Below are positions 1 to 9,810 of a stretch of 37,611 nucleotides of DNA, piece after piece. The position numbers were made by a program, and so were the translations under genes. Under the pieces are notes generated by a model, which did no database searches, was not told the origin of the DNA, and worked only from the letters and a program-made list of their open reading frames with translations. How positions within the stretch are numbered: position 1 is the first letter of the stretch; each line of letters opens with the position of its first letter. The stretch comes from an uncultured Alphaproteobacteria bacterium (GTDB taxonomy: Bacteria; Pseudomonadota; Alphaproteobacteria; HIMB59; GCA-002718135). The stretch covers positions 1-37,611 of the forward strand of contig CACONS010000010.1 in NCBI GenBank assembly GCA_902628645.1, written 5' to 3'.

Positions 1-43
1 CTTTAGATTTATTTTTACAAATTTTTTGAAGTATATTACTCAT
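1..43 (-). CDS. trpC: Indole-3-glycerol phosphate synthase, N-terminal fragment (cut by window edge)
   Basis: Reading the minus strand from the ATG at 43 gives MSNILQKICKNKSK before the window ends. TrpC proteins typically begin with this pattern (ILxKIxxxK), and the gene directly follows trpD, as expected in a trp operon. Its start overlaps the trpD stop by 8 nt (ATGAGTAA), suggesting coupled translation. TrpC closes the indole ring of indole-3-glycerol phosphate in tryptophan synthesis. Only 14 residues are visible, so the call rests on the short N-terminal match plus gene order. Confidence 0.75.
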   Translation of the reverse strand, partial: MSNILQKICKNKSK

Positions 44-1037
44 TAATTAGTGAGTTTACAAAATTTTTTGTAATTCCTTCTTCAATTGTTTTTTTTGCTA
101 ATTCAAAACTTTCTTTTAGATTATTTCTTGAATTGGATAAATATATTGCCGCTCCTGCATTTATTTCTACAATCATTTGAAATTCTCTGTAATCACCGTT
201 AATCATTTTATTAAAACAATTTGCATTATATTCTGGATCTCCACCTTTTATATCTTCTAATTTAATTAAATTATAACCATAGTCTCTTGGATCAAAACTA
301 TATTCCAGAATTTTATTATCTTTCAATTCATTTATTAGAGTATTATCTGATAAACTTATTTCATCTAAACCATCTAATCCGTGAACAACCATAGCTTTTT
401 CAGAGCCTAATTCTTTTAAACAATTGCAATGCATAGAAACTAAATTTTTTGAATAGACACCTAAAAGTTGTTTTCTTGCTTTAGCAGGATTAGTAAGCGG
501 GCCTAATAAATTAAAAATTGTGCGTGTAGCTAAATTCTTACGAACGTTAATTACATTCTTCATGGCAGAATGATGATTTTGAGCAAATAAAAAGCAAAAA
601 TTTTTATTGGATAATGAGTTTTCTAAATCTTCTACATTATTTGTAATCTTATAACCTATTTTTTCTAGCATATCTGCAGAGCCTGACTTTGAGCTAACCG
701 AACGATTGCCATGCTTTGCTATAGTGACACCAGCACTTGCAGCAACTATTGCTGCACTTGTTGATATATTTAATGTGTCTTTCATATCTCCGCCGGTACC
801 ACAAGTATCAATCGTATTTTGTGGAGAGTTTATTTTTAGAGATTTCTCTCTCATTACTTTAGCTGCACCAATAATTTCTTCTTTTGTTTCGCCCTTTAAC
901 TTTAAGCCAATGAGTATAGATGTAATTTTAATATCATCTAATTCTCCACTCATAATTTTATTAAATATGTACATACTCTCTTCAATATTCAGACTTTGTT
1001 GTTCCAGAATTTTATTTAATATTAAAGTTTGATCCAT
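36..1037 (-). CDS. trpD: Anthranilate phosphoribosyltransferase
   Basis: 333 residues, the normal family length. It transfers the phosphoribosyl group of PRPP to anthranilate, the second committed step of tryptophan synthesis in the cytoplasm. Family signatures are visible: the PRPP-binding glycine loop CGTGGD at 79-84, the NISTSAA segment from about 90, and the conserved KHGNRSVSSKSGSAD stretch at 108-122, with RTIFNLLGPLTNP further on. The ATG shares one base with the trpG stop (TAATG), and the 3' end overlaps trpC by 8 nt. It is the fourth gene of the ppiD-trpE-trpG-trpD-trpC unit. Nothing looks degraded. Confidence 0.97.
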   Translation of the reverse strand: MDQTLILNKILEQQSLNIEESMYIFNKIMSGELDDIKITSILIGLKLKGETKEEIIGAAKVMREKSLKINSPQNTIDTCGTGGDMKDTLNISTSAAIVAASAGVTIAKHGNRSVSSKSGSADMLEKIGYKITNNVEDLENSLSNKNFCFLFAQNHHSAMKNVINVRKNLATRTIFNLLGPLTNPAKARKQLLGVYSKNLVSMHCNCLKELGSEKAMVVHGLDGLDEISLSDNTLINELKDNKILEYSFDPRDYGYNLIKLEDIKGGDPEYNANCFNKMINGDYREFQMIVEINAGAAIYLSNSRNNLKESFELAKKTIEEGITKNFVNSLINE

Positions 1038-1606
1038 TATTTTGATAAGTTTAAAAAGTTTTTTAAAATAATTTTACCCATATCAGTACCTATACTTTCT
1101 GGATGAAATTGGAGACCAAATATTGGTAATTTTTTATGTGCAATACCCATTATGATCTTATTATTTGTTTCAGCAGTAATTAAAAAATCTTTAGGCATAG
1201 TTTTTTTATCAATTATAAGAGAATGATATCTAGTAGCTTTAAATTTTCTTTCTACATTTTTAAATATAGAGTGACCAAAGTGATTAATTGTATCAACTTT
1301 GCCGTGCATGATTTCTTTGCATTTAACAATTTTACCTCCAAAAGCTTGACCAATAGTTTGATGTCCTAAGCAAATACCAAGTATAGGAAATTGTTTTGAT
1401 AATTCTGTAACTATATTAAGACTCATTCCTGCTTCATTTGGAGTACATGGGCCTGGTGAAATAACTATAGATTTAGGTTTTAATTTAAGAATTTTATTTA
1501 TAGAAATTTTATCATTTCTAAAAACAACAACCTTTTGATTTAAGTCTAATAAGTAGTGTTTTACATTGTAAGTGAAACTATCATAATTATCTATTAATAA
1601 TATCAT
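1037..1606 (-). CDS. trpG: Anthranilate synthase component II (glutamine amidotransferase)
   Basis: 189 residues forming a single class I glutamine amidotransferase domain. It releases ammonia from glutamine for TrpE. The nucleophile C79 lies in GICLGHQ, and the catalytic H168/E170 pair in QFHPES; the N-terminal LIDNYDSFTYN motif is typical of TrpG/PabA. TrpG and PabA cannot be separated by sequence alone, and the protein may serve both anthranilate and para-aminobenzoate synthesis. Its place between trpE and trpD favours TrpG as the main role. The start overlaps the trpE stop by 4 nt (ATGA). Confidence 0.95.
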   Translation of the reverse strand: MILLIDNYDSFTYNVKHYLLDLNQKVVVFRNDKISINKILKLKPKSIVISPGPCTPNEAGMSLNIVTELSKQFPILGICLGHQTIGQAFGGKIVKCKEIMHGKVDTINHFGHSIFKNVERKFKATRYHSLIIDKKTMPKDFLITAETNNKIIMGIAHKKLPIFGLQFHPESIGTDMGKIILKNFLNLSK

Positions 1607-3081
1607 ATATCAAATTTGTATGAATCCTCAGCAGCAGCCATTAAAGCACCAGCTTTATTTAAAATTTCTTGATGTTCATTTTTTGGGACAGAGTCATAAA
1701 CTATTCCAGCACCAGCCTGGACGTATAATTTATTATCTTTTACAAGCCCAGTTCTTAAGCTTATACATGTATCCACGTCTCCGTTAGAATCAAAATAACC
1801 CATACAACCAGCATAAAAACTTCTACTTAAATTTTCAAGTTCCTCTATGATTTCCATCGCTCTTATTTTTGGCGCGCCAGAAACTGTTCCTGCTGGAAAA
1901 CCGGCCATTAAAGCATCTAGAGCATCTAAACTATTTTCTATTTTTCCCTCGACGTTAGAAACTATATGCATTACATGAGAATAATATTCTATAATCATCT
2001 TTTCAGTAACATTCACTGTTCCTTTTTTTGAAACTCGACCAACATCGTTCCTTCCTAAATCTAAAAGCATTAAGTGTTCTGCGAGTTCTTTTTTATCATT
2101 GAGTAAATCTTTAGATAAAAATAGATCTTCAGAGGTATTCTTTCCTCTTTTTCTTGTTCCGGCAATTGGTCTTATCGTAACTTTTTTGTTTCTTAATTGA
2201 ACCATTAATTCTGGGCTAGATGCAACAAGGCCAATTTTATCAAAGTTAAGATTTACTAGATAAGGAGATGGGTTTAGTCGTCTCAATGATCTATAAAGAT
2301 TGACTGCCTTTAAATTATATTTTGTTTCAAATCTCTGTGAAGTGACAACTTGGAAAATATCTCCATTTTTAATATATTCTTTTGCTTTATTTACAATTTT
2401 GTAAAATTGTTCTTTTTTGAAATTTGATTTAAATTTTAAATTAGATTTTTTATTTTTATTTTGAGCGGGTTTTAAAATACTCTTTTCTAACTTCTTAATT
2501 GTTTTCTCAATAAGTAATTTATTTTTTCTATAGGCATTTTCTGCTGAAATTTTTTTACTTGGATAAGTAACTGTCATAAGGGAAATAATATCTTTAATAT
2601 TATCAAAGACCGCAACTATTTTTGGTCTGATTAAAATTGCATCAGGTATTTCTATATTGTCCTTATTGCTAAGTTTAATATTTTCAATATATTGTATCAT
2701 TGGATATCCTAAGTATCCAACTAGAGTTGGGAAAGGAACATCAATTCCATTATCTTTAAATTTTGAAATTTTTACAAGCTCTTTAAGGCTATGAAGTGGC
2801 GTATGATCAAGTTTGTAATCAAAATTATGATCAAAGTATTTTATTTTTGCTTTACCTTTTTCAACTTTCCAAATTAAATCTGGATCACACCCAAGTAATG
2901 AGTAACGTCCTCTTTTTTTTCCACCTTCAACAGACTCTAAAAGAAAAGAATATTTTTCTTTTTTACTAATCTTTAATAATGACGAAAAAGGTGTTTCAAT
3001 ATCAGCAATAAGGTTTTTTTTTAAAATTTGTGGTAAGCCTTTATTATATTGGCTTATAAATTTTTTTTTTTCTAAACTCAT
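1603..3081 (-). CDS. trpE: Anthranilate synthase component I
   Basis: 492 residues, a normal unfused TrpE. It converts chorismate plus ammonia (from TrpG) to anthranilate. The N-terminal regulatory domain has the LLES element (47-50) followed by GRYS, which in the family forms the tryptophan feedback site, so allosteric inhibition is probable. The C-terminal chorismate-binding domain carries GRNDVGRVS, HVMHIVSNVEG and FPAGTVSGAPKIRAMEII. The start overlaps the ppiD stop by 4 nt (ATGA). Codons 4-7 contain an uninterrupted run of 11 A (T11 at 3061-3071 on the plus strand). No leader peptide or attenuator could fit between ppiD and trpE. Confidence 0.97.
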   Translation of the reverse strand: MSLEKKKFISQYNKGLPQILKKNLIADIETPFSSLLKISKKEKYSFLLESVEGGKKRGRYSLLGCDPDLIWKVEKGKAKIKYFDHNFDYKLDHTPLHSLKELVKISKFKDNGIDVPFPTLVGYLGYPMIQYIENIKLSNKDNIEIPDAILIRPKIVAVFDNIKDIISLMTVTYPSKKISAENAYRKNKLLIEKTIKKLEKSILKPAQNKNKKSNLKFKSNFKKEQFYKIVNKAKEYIKNGDIFQVVTSQRFETKYNLKAVNLYRSLRRLNPSPYLVNLNFDKIGLVASSPELMVQLRNKKVTIRPIAGTRKRGKNTSEDLFLSKDLLNDKKELAEHLMLLDLGRNDVGRVSKKGTVNVTEKMIIEYYSHVMHIVSNVEGKIENSLDALDALMAGFPAGTVSGAPKIRAMEIIEELENLSRSFYAGCMGYFDSNGDVDTCISLRTGLVKDNKLYVQAGAGIVYDSVPKNEHQEILNKAGALMAAAEDSYKFDI

Positions 3082-4901
3082 TTATATTGAGATAAAAGAC
3101 CATTTATCAATTCATCATTGAAAGATATATCTTTTGTCTTAATAATCTCACTACCAAATGCTGTTTTTAAATCACCTATTAAATTAATGTTTGAAGTATT
3201 TTTACCCTCTGAAGGCATTTCAATTTTTTTAATATTTGCAAAATAAATGTTATTTTCATCTGATCCGAAAGCCACATTATCAATTTCTGTTGCAAAGATT
3301 TTTTCTTTAAAAGATATTGGCAATTCATTATTATCAACTATTGATAATTTTAAATCTTCTGCATTAGTTGAATAAAATTTACTAATGTTTTCAAAAATTT
3401 TATTATTTTTATCAAATATTTTTTTCGCCTGATCAATTTTTTTTGAAAAAATAAAATCACTTACAACAATGTCAAAAATGCTATCTATACTTTCTAATTC
3501 AGATGGATAAATATTATCTACATTTACTATAAAAGAAATATTGTTATCAATATTTACTATATCACTTACAAAATCTTTATTTTGTGTAAATGAAAATGAA
3601 ATTACTTCACTTAAAATCTTATCGTTCTCATTAATATTATTTACAATATTTTCCTTTTTTATTAATTTAAGATTATTTTGATCTGATATTTCATTAATTG
3701 AATACCCATTGAGTATTTGTTGAGCAAGGCTTGCCTTTAATTCTTTAAAAAAATTATCTAGTTCAAAATTAATTAAATCATTACTAATTTCATTCTTTAC
3801 CTCATCAAACTCTAGTTGTTTTTCAGGATAAATTTCATCTAAAATTATTATATGATATGCTAAAGTTGTTTGTATTACTTTAGATATATCTCCTTTTTTT
3901 AATTTGAATATTGTATTTGCAAGTTCTTCTAAAACTTTATTTTTATCAACATTTTTGAATTCATTAAAAATTATATTATTTTTTTCAGCATATTGAATTA
4001 CACTTTCAGAAGGTTTTCCTGTAATATTTAATCTAAAGTTTTCAGCCTCATCTTTTGATTTAAAATTAAATTGTTTAAAATCTCTTTTTTCAGAATCAAC
4101 AAATATATTTTTATTATTGTTATAATATTCAGCTATTCTATCATTTGATGGTGTAAAGTTATCTCTGAAATCTTTTTTATTAATTAAAATATATGAAATA
4201 TCTCTTTCTTCGTTTGACATGTAGTTACTAGAGTTATTATTAAAATAATCTAAAAACTCTTGATTTTCTTTTGAAATTTTATCCTTGTTATATTCATCAA
4301 GTTTTATACTTTCTAATGGTATTTTTAGTAATTCTATATCTCTAGTTTGATTATCGTATTTATTAAAATTAATTTGTAGTTGAGAAGGATAATTTTTTTG
4401 AAAAAAGAGTTGATCGAAAACCATAGATCTTGTTTCAAAGTCTACTAGATTAACTAAATCATCAATTTTTAAACCTTGCTGCCTTAAAATAGTATTTAAT
4501 ACATCTTCATTAATTTGATTATTAGAGTAATAAAGATCGGGAAAGTTTCTTTTGGTTTCTTTTGCAATTGTTGTATCATCCAAAATATAATTTATTTTAT
4601 CAAATTCGTTTTCAAAAACTCCTTTGTTAACTAGGTTTTGAAGAGCTAATTGATGAATTTGAAAACTTCTTATTTGATCACCATCTAATTTATTTCCTAT
4701 CATCTGAGAGAATTGATTTATATGCATGTCCATTGATCGCATAAATGTTGTAGTAGAGATTGGGGTTCCAGAAATATCTGCAACAAAATTATCTGAATTA
4801 AATAAATTAGAGTATCTGCTTTGCCCTCTAAAAAAGAACAGACTAGCAGCAAAAAGAATAGTAAGTATTATTCCGATCCAAGTATTTTTTATAGCTCTCA
4901 T
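3078..4901 (-). CDS. ppiD: Periplasmic folding chaperone / peptidyl-prolyl isomerase, PpiD/SurA-type
   Basis: 607 residues. One N-terminal membrane anchor (about 9-24) is followed by a SurA-N-like helical region containing FVADISGTPIST (39-50). A parvulin-like domain sits mid-protein, recognisable by LKKGDISKVIQTTLAYHIIILDE; it is divergent, so isomerase activity is uncertain. PpiD proteins help newly exported outer-membrane proteins fold near the Sec translocon. Placement immediately upstream of trpE and divergent from tpiA-secG is a familiar alphaproteobacterial arrangement. It heads the trp transcription unit, so its promoter probably also drives trpEGDC. Confidence 0.85.
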   Translation of the reverse strand: MRAIKNTWIGIILTILFAASLFFFRGQSRYSNLFNSDNFVADISGTPISTTTFMRSMDMHINQFSQMIGNKLDGDQIRSFQIHQLALQNLVNKGVFENEFDKINYILDDTTIAKETKRNFPDLYYSNNQINEDVLNTILRQQGLKIDDLVNLVDFETRSMVFDQLFFQKNYPSQLQINFNKYDNQTRDIELLKIPLESIKLDEYNKDKISKENQEFLDYFNNNSSNYMSNEERDISYILINKKDFRDNFTPSNDRIAEYYNNNKNIFVDSEKRDFKQFNFKSKDEAENFRLNITGKPSESVIQYAEKNNIIFNEFKNVDKNKVLEELANTIFKLKKGDISKVIQTTLAYHIIILDEIYPEKQLEFDEVKNEISNDLINFELDNFFKELKASLAQQILNGYSINEISDQNNLKLIKKENIVNNINENDKILSEVISFSFTQNKDFVSDIVNIDNNISFIVNVDNIYPSELESIDSIFDIVVSDFIFSKKIDQAKKIFDKNNKIFENISKFYSTNAEDLKLSIVDNNELPISFKEKIFATEIDNVAFGSDENNIYFANIKKIEMPSEGKNTSNINLIGDLKTAFGSEIIKTKDISFNDELINGLLSQYK

Positions 4902-4950
4902 AAAATTTCTATTGCTTCTATAATATTAGTTTCTATAAATAAAAGTAATT
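4902..4950. promoter_or_regulatory. 49-bp divergent promoter region between ppiD-trp and tpiA
   Basis: This is the only space between two divergent operons. On the plus strand there is TATAAT at 4919-4924, and also TTGCTT (4912-4917), 16 nt, TATAAA (4934-4939). On the minus strand TATTAT occupies 4925-4920, so the two candidate -10 elements meet head to head. The hexamers are seen directly; which are used is inference, because short A/T-rich hexamers are common in such DNA. Confidence 0.4.
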
Positions 4951-5673
4951 ATGATAAATCTTCATAAATATCCCTCTATTTTCATTGCAAATTGGAAATT
5001 GAATGGAAATTTAAGCTTTTTAAAAGAATATTTTGAAAAATTAAAAGTTAATTCAAATAACTGTACAGTTATTTGCCCACCTTCAATTTACTTAAATACC
5101 CTTATAAATATCAATACGAAATCTATATTTGTAGGTTCTCAAGATGTTTCTATTCATAAAGAAGGTGCCTATACTGGTGAACTTTCCTCAAAAATGCTTG
5201 TAGATAATAATGTAAATTTTTGTTTAGTTGGTCATTCTGAAAGAAGGCAATTATTCAGTGAAACAAACATAAATGTAAAAAAAAAATGTATAAATCTGAT
5301 AGAAGAAAAAATTATACCGGTAATTTGTATTGGTGAGACTTTAGAAGAAAAACAAAAAAATTTAACAGAAAAAGTATTATTAACTCAGATCAAAGAAAGC
5401 ATCCCAGTTATTTCAAATGATGAAAATACAATAATTGCTTACGAGCCTATATGGGCTATTGGTACCGGTTTAACCCCTACTTTTGAAGAAATAGACTCAG
5501 TTCATAGCATGATAAAGAGTATAGAAAAAAAATTTAAAAATTATAAAATTCTATACGGAGGGTCAGTAAAATCATCCAATTCATCTAAAATTAACGCATT
5601 GCAAAATGTTGATGGTTGTTTAATTGGCGGAGCTTCATTAAAAGTTGATGAATTCAATATAATTATTTCTTGA
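4951..5673 (+). CDS. tpiA: Triosephosphate isomerase
   Basis: 240 residues, slightly short for the family but complete. It interconverts dihydroxyacetone phosphate and glyceraldehyde 3-phosphate. All catalytic residues are present: N14 and K16 in ANWKLNG, H95 in VGHSERR, and E165 in AYEPIWAIGTG, which also begins the flexible loop. The phosphate-binding YGGSVKSSN and CLIGGASL segments follow. It is the first gene of the long plus-strand cluster and lies 31 nt before secG. A run of ten A (5277-5286) lies in the coding sequence. Confidence 0.97.
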   Translation: MINLHKYPSIFIANWKLNGNLSFLKEYFEKLKVNSNNCTVICPPSIYLNTLININTKSIFVGSQDVSIHKEGAYTGELSSKMLVDNNVNFCLVGHSERRQLFSETNINVKKKCINLIEEKIIPVICIGETLEEKQKNLTEKVLLTQIKESIPVISNDENTIIAYEPIWAIGTGLTPTFEEIDSVHSMIKSIEKKFKNYKILYGGSVKSSNSSKINALQNVDGCLIGGASLKVDEFNIIIS

Positions 5674-5704
5674 TTAAATATTTGTAATAAATATAAGCAA
5701 AATT

Positions 5705-6010
5705 ATGACAACTCTTATAGTTATACAGCTATTATTAGCCTTTGCTTTAATCATCTTAGTATTATTACAGGGATCGGATAATGAAGGATTAGGACTAGGT
5801 GGTGCATCTTCAGGGGGAATGATGTCAGCAAGGGGAACTGCAAATTTACTTTCAAGATTAACTGCTTTAACCGCAACTTTGTTTATGATTATGAGTGTTG
5901 TGCTTACTATAGCAGCGTCTGCAGGATCTGATAGAAATGTATTGGAATCCCTTCCATCTATTAATTCAGAAGAAACTGTCGAAGAACCAAGTATACCTGA
6001 AAATAATTAA
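5705..6010 (+). CDS. secG: Preprotein translocase subunit SecG
   Basis: 101 residues. Two membrane helices (about 4-22 and 54-72) flank the glycine-rich cytoplasmic loop LGLGGASSGGMMSARG, followed by the conserved LLSRLTALTATLF stretch, and the tail is short and acidic. SecG joins SecYE in the inner membrane and assists SecA-driven export. The tpiA-secG-pyrG order is standard in alphaproteobacteria and supports the call. Confidence 0.93.
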   Translation: MTTLIVIQLLLAFALIILVLLQGSDNEGLGLGGASSGGMMSARGTANLLSRLTALTATLFMIMSVVLTIAASAGSDRNVLESLPSINSEETVEEPSIPENN

Positions 6011-6061
6011 ATAATATTATCTTGCTATAAGACAATCTATTATGTATCAGGATATTCCGTA

Positions 6062-7675
6062 ATGCATTTTGTTTTTATTACGGGTGGAGTAGCATCATCC
6101 CTTGGAAAAGGCATAGCCTCTGCTTCTTTAGCAACACTTCTTAAAAGTAGAAATTTTAAAGTTAGAATTCGTAAGTTAGATCCTTACTTAAATGTTGATC
6201 CAGGTACAATGAGTCCATATCAGCACGGTGAAGTATATGTCACAGATGATGGAGCAGAAACAGATTTAGATCTTGGCCATTATGAAAGATTTACAAATCA
6301 ATCAGCTAAGCAATCAGATAGCGTTTCATCAGGTAAAATTTATTCAAATGTTCTTATGAAAGAGAGAAAAGGTGATTATCTTGGATCAACTATTCAAGTT
6401 ATTCCTCATGTAACTAATGAAATAAAATCTTTTATCAACAGTGATTTAAAAAATGAAGATATTGCTATTTATGAAATAGGAGGAACAGTTGGAGATATTG
6501 AATCCTTACCTTTTTTAGAAGCAATCAGGCAAATTAGAAATGATAAGACTGTATCATCAGCTTTAATTCATATGACTTATATTCCATACTTAATCTCAGC
6601 AGGTGAATTAAAAACGAAACCGACTCAACATTCAGTAAAAGAACTTCTTAATGCAGGTATACAACCTGATATTATTATGTGTAGATCAGAGCAACCTATA
6701 GATACGGATTCAATTTCTAAAATATCATTATTTTGTAATGTAAAAAAAGAGTATGTTATACCAGCTCTAAACGCTAAATCAATTTACGAAGTTCCATCAT
6801 TGTACTCAAAATATGGTCTAGATGAAGCACTTTTAAAACAATTAGGTTATAAACCAAAAAAACACAAACTAAATTTAAAGCCTTGGATTGACCTTAATAA
6901 AAAAATTAAACATAGAAAACATCAAGTAAAAATCGCAATAGTAGGCAAGTATACAAATCTTAAAGATAGTTATAAATCACTTAATGAAGCATTAGTGCAT
7001 GGAGGAATAGAAAATTCTGCTGATGTAGATATTCAATGGATTAACTCTGAAAAAGAAAACAACATTAGCTTAATAAAAAAGTTAAAAGGTTGTGATGGAA
7101 TTCTCATTCCCGGTGGTTTTGGTATTCGTGGTATAAATGGAAAACTTAATGCTATCAAATACGCGAGAGAAAATAATATTCCTTTTTTTGGTATATGTCT
7201 TGGAATGCAGTTAGCAGTTATTGAAATAGCACAAAATGTTCTAAAAATAAAAAATGCTCATTCGTCAGAATTTAAGAAAACTACTAAATCAGTTGTTGGG
7301 TTAATGACAGAATGGGTTAATAAAAATAAGATCGAAAGAAGAAATAAAAATAGTGATAAGGGTGGTACAATGCGTCTTGGGGCATACAAAGCTATTTTGA
7401 AAAAAAAATCTAAAATCTTTTCAATATATAAAAATAAAGTAATTAGTGAGAGGCACAGACATAGATACGAAGTAAATCAGAAATATCTATCAAAATTTGA
7501 AAACAAAGGTTATTATTTCAGTGGTATGTCACCAGATGGATTATTACCTGAGGTACTTGAGAGTAAAAAACATAGATGGTTTATAGGAGTTCAATTTCAT
7601 CCAGAGTTAAAATCAAGACCGTTAGATCCTCATCCTCTTTTCGTCTCATTTATAAAGGCTTCAATTGATGATTAA
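6062..7675 (+). CDS. pyrG: CTP synthase
   Basis: 537 residues. It aminates UTP to CTP using ATP and glutamine, the last step of pyrimidine nucleotide synthesis. The N-terminal synthetase domain (to about 265) opens with FITGGVASSLGKGI, the nucleotide-binding loop. The C-terminal glutaminase domain has the nucleophile C379 in FGICLGMQ and the H/E pair in GVQFHPELKSRP. A 51-nt gap separates it from secG. The last codons overlap the kdsA start by 8 nt, suggesting pyrG, kdsA and eno are translationally coupled. Confidence 0.98.
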   Translation: MHFVFITGGVASSLGKGIASASLATLLKSRNFKVRIRKLDPYLNVDPGTMSPYQHGEVYVTDDGAETDLDLGHYERFTNQSAKQSDSVSSGKIYSNVLMKERKGDYLGSTIQVIPHVTNEIKSFINSDLKNEDIAIYEIGGTVGDIESLPFLEAIRQIRNDKTVSSALIHMTYIPYLISAGELKTKPTQHSVKELLNAGIQPDIIMCRSEQPIDTDSISKISLFCNVKKEYVIPALNAKSIYEVPSLYSKYGLDEALLKQLGYKPKKHKLNLKPWIDLNKKIKHRKHQVKIAIVGKYTNLKDSYKSLNEALVHGGIENSADVDIQWINSEKENNISLIKKLKGCDGILIPGGFGIRGINGKLNAIKYARENNIPFFGICLGMQLAVIEIAQNVLKIKNAHSSEFKKTTKSVVGLMTEWVNKNKIERRNKNSDKGGTMRLGAYKAILKKKSKIFSIYKNKVISERHRHRYEVNQKYLSKFENKGYYFSGMSPDGLLPEVLESKKHRWFIGVQFHPELKSRPLDPHPLFVSFIKASIDD

Positions 7676-8498
7676 TATCAATCTAAAAAGCTTTTCTATC
7701 TCAAATAGTTCACCTTTTGTTTTAATTGCAGGTCCATGTGTTTTAGAAAATGAAAGTCACTCAATGATGATAGCCGAAGAATTGCATAAAATATGTCAAG
7801 ATGTTGGTATTAATTTAATTTTTAAATCTAGTTTTGATAAGGCGAATAGATCAAGTATTAATAGTGATAGAGGCATTAAGCTCGATGATGCATTAAAAAT
7901 CTTTGAAAAAATTAAAACTAATTTTAATTTACCAATACTAACAGATGTTCATAATGAGGTTCAATGTAATCAATTAAATCAAGATAGTATTATTGATATT
8001 CTCCAAATACCTGCGTTTCTATGCCGACAAACGGATTTATTATTAGCAGCTGGAAGTACGAATAAAATTATTAATGTTAAAAAGGGTCAATTTCTATCAC
8101 CGGCTGATGTTAAAAATATTTTTACCAAGATAGAAACTACAAATAATAAAAATATAATGATAACTGAAAGAGGAACATCTTTTGGTTACAATACTCTAGT
8201 AAATGATTTTAAAGGTTTAGATATTATGAAAAAATATGAATACCCTGTAATTTTTGATGCAACTCATTCTGTTCAACAGCCGGGAGGAATGGGTGATAAA
8301 AGTGGTGGTCAAAGAGAGCATATTCCTTCTTTATGTAAAGCTGCCATATCAATTGGTGTAGCTGGTTTATTTTTAGAAACACATAATGATCCAGACAATG
8401 CTCCTAGTGATGGACCAAACATGATTAATATAAAAGATTTAAAAAATTTATTAATTCAACTTAAACAATTTGATGATATAGCGAAAAACAATGCCTAA
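7668..8498 (+). CDS. kdsA: 3-deoxy-D-manno-octulosonate 8-phosphate synthase
   Basis: 276 residues from the ATG at 7668; a TTG one codon earlier is possible but less likely. It condenses phosphoenolpyruvate with arabinose 5-phosphate to make KDO-8-P, so the cell should build lipopolysaccharide with KDO. Visible motifs are AGPCVLEN (21-28), [12 protein letters not shown] (52-63), [12 protein letters not shown] and [18 protein letters not shown]24 in GPC, with the later H, E and D residues, matches the metal-dependent class; the metal-independent E. coli type has Asn there. It overlaps pyrG and eno by 8 nt each. Confidence 0.96.
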   Translation: MININLKSFSISNSSPFVLIAGPCVLENESHSMMIAEELHKICQDVGINLIFKSSFDKANRSSINSDRGIKLDDALKIFEKIKTNFNLPILTDVHNEVQCNQLNQDSIIDILQIPAFLCRQTDLLLAAGSTNKIINVKKGQFLSPADVKNIFTKIETTNNKNIMITERGTSFGYNTLVNDFKGLDIMKKYEYPVIFDATHSVQQPGGMGDKSGGQREHIPSLCKAAISIGVAGLFLETHNDPDNAPSDGPNMINIKDLKNLLIQLKQFDDIAKNNA

Positions 8499-9771
8499 AA
8501 TAAAGAGTATAAAAGCAAGACAAATAATAGATAGTAGGGGAAATCCTACTGTTGAATGCGATGTAGAGTTTGAAAATTCTATCTTTGGAAGAGCCGCCGT
8601 TCCAAGCGGAGCATCTACTGGAGTGCATGAGGCTTTAGAATTGCGAGATAATGATAAGTCTAGATATAAAGGGAAGGGAGTTTTAAAAGCAGTTGGAAAT
8701 ATCAATGATATAATCTCTAATGAACTAGTTGGAAAGTCATTTGACAATATCTCTTCTTTTGATGATTTTTTATTACAACTTGATGGTACAGAAAATAAAT
8801 CAAACCTTGGTGCAAATGCCACTCTTGCTGCAAGTTTGGCTTTTGCAAAATGTTTAGCTTCTTTTGAAGGTCATGAGTTATACTCTTTCCTTGGTAAAGA
8901 AAATTCAATGAGTCTTCCAGTTCCAATGATGAACATTATTAATGGTGGATCTCATGCAGATAATGATGTTGATATTCAAGAATTTATGGTTGCTCCTATT
9001 GGTGCTAATAATTTTTCAGAATCACTTCAGTATGGTTGCGAAATATTTCATTCTTTAAAGTCACTTTTAAAATCAAAAGGCCTAAATACAAATGTTGGTG
9101 ATGAAGGTGGTTTTGCTCCTAACATAAATAGCTCTAGTGAAGTCATAGAAACTGTTTTGAAATCTGTAGAGGTTGCAGGTTTTAAACCTGGTAAAGATAT
9201 TTATCTTTCACTTGATGTTGCCTCAACTGAATTTTACAGAAACAATAAATATGATTTACAAGGAGAAAAAATAGTTTTGTCTTCTGATGAGATGATAAAA
9301 TATTTAGAGAAACTAGTTAATGCCTATCCTATCTATTCTATTGAAGATGGAATGTCAGAAGATGATTGGGAAGGTTGGTCTAATTTAACATCAACAATAG
9401 GTAAAAAAGTTCAGTTAGTTGGTGATGATTTATTTGTTACAAATAAAACAAGATTGCAAAAAGGCATTTCAGAAAGTGCAGGAAACTCTATATTAGTCAA
9501 AGTAAATCAGATTGGAACTCTTAAAGAAACTTTAGAATCAATTAAATTAGCTAAAGAAAATAATTTTACTACAATAATATCACATCGTTCTGGTGAGACT
9601 GAAGATACGACGATTGCTGATTTATCAGTTGGTGTTTCAGCAGGTCAAATTAAAACAGGATCTTTATCAAGAACTGATAGAACAGCCAAATATAATCAAT
9701 TATTAAGAATTGAAGAAGCATTACAGGGTAAAGCAAATTATGCTGGATCTTCTATTTTAAATAATAAATAA
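8491..9771 (+). CDS. eno: Enolase
   Basis: 426 residues, normal length. It interconverts 2-phosphoglycerate and phosphoenolpyruvate; PEP is also a substrate of the neighbouring KdsA. Recognisable segments are the N-terminal [14 protein letters not shown], the mobile loop [25 protein letters not shown] (catalytic acid region), [14 protein letters not shown] and GDDLFVTN (Mg ligands), [10 protein letters not shown] (catalytic Lys) and [11 protein letters not shown]. The ATG lies inside the end of kdsA (8-nt overlap). In many bacteria enolase is also a degradosome component; nothing here tests that. Confidence 0.98.
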   Translation: MPKIKSIKARQIIDSRGNPTVECDVEFENSIFGRAAVPSGASTGVHEALELRDNDKSRYKGKGVLKAVGNINDIISNELVGKSFDNISSFDDFLLQLDGTENKSNLGANATLAASLAFAKCLASFEGHELYSFLGKENSMSLPVPMMNIINGGSHADNDVDIQEFMVAPIGANNFSESLQYGCEIFHSLKSLLKSKGLNTNVGDEGGFAPNINSSSEVIETVLKSVEVAGFKPGKDIYLSLDVASTEFYRNNKYDLQGEKIVLSSDEMIKYLEKLVNAYPIYSIEDGMSEDDWEGWSNLTSTIGKKVQLVGDDLFVTNKTRLQKGISESAGNSILVKVNQIGTLKETLESIKLAKENNFTTIISHRSGETEDTTIADLSVGVSAGQIKTGSLSRTDRTAKYNQLLRIEEALQGKANYAGSSILNNK

Positions 9772-9810
9772 TTGACAGTTTCGATCTCAAATATGCTATT
9801 TGTATAATAA

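Noticed and set aside
706-1032. Plus-strand open frame opposite trpD
   Set aside because: It lies wholly antisense to a clear trpD with all family motifs and has no recognisable domain.
5277-5286. Run of ten A in tpiA as a programmed frameshift site
   Set aside because: The reading frame continues normally to all catalytic residues, with no alternative frame of interest.
8451-8822. Minus-strand open frame opposite the start of eno
   Set aside because: It is antisense to conserved enolase codons and has the composition of a mirrored coding sequence, not a protein family.
9772-9808. TTGACA (9772-9777) and TATAAT (9803-9808) between eno and ftsB as a promoter
   Set aside because: The spacer is 25 nt and the TATAAT lies 2 nt before the ftsB ATG, so any transcript would start inside the gene. 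The alternative TATGCT is only 14 nt from the -35.
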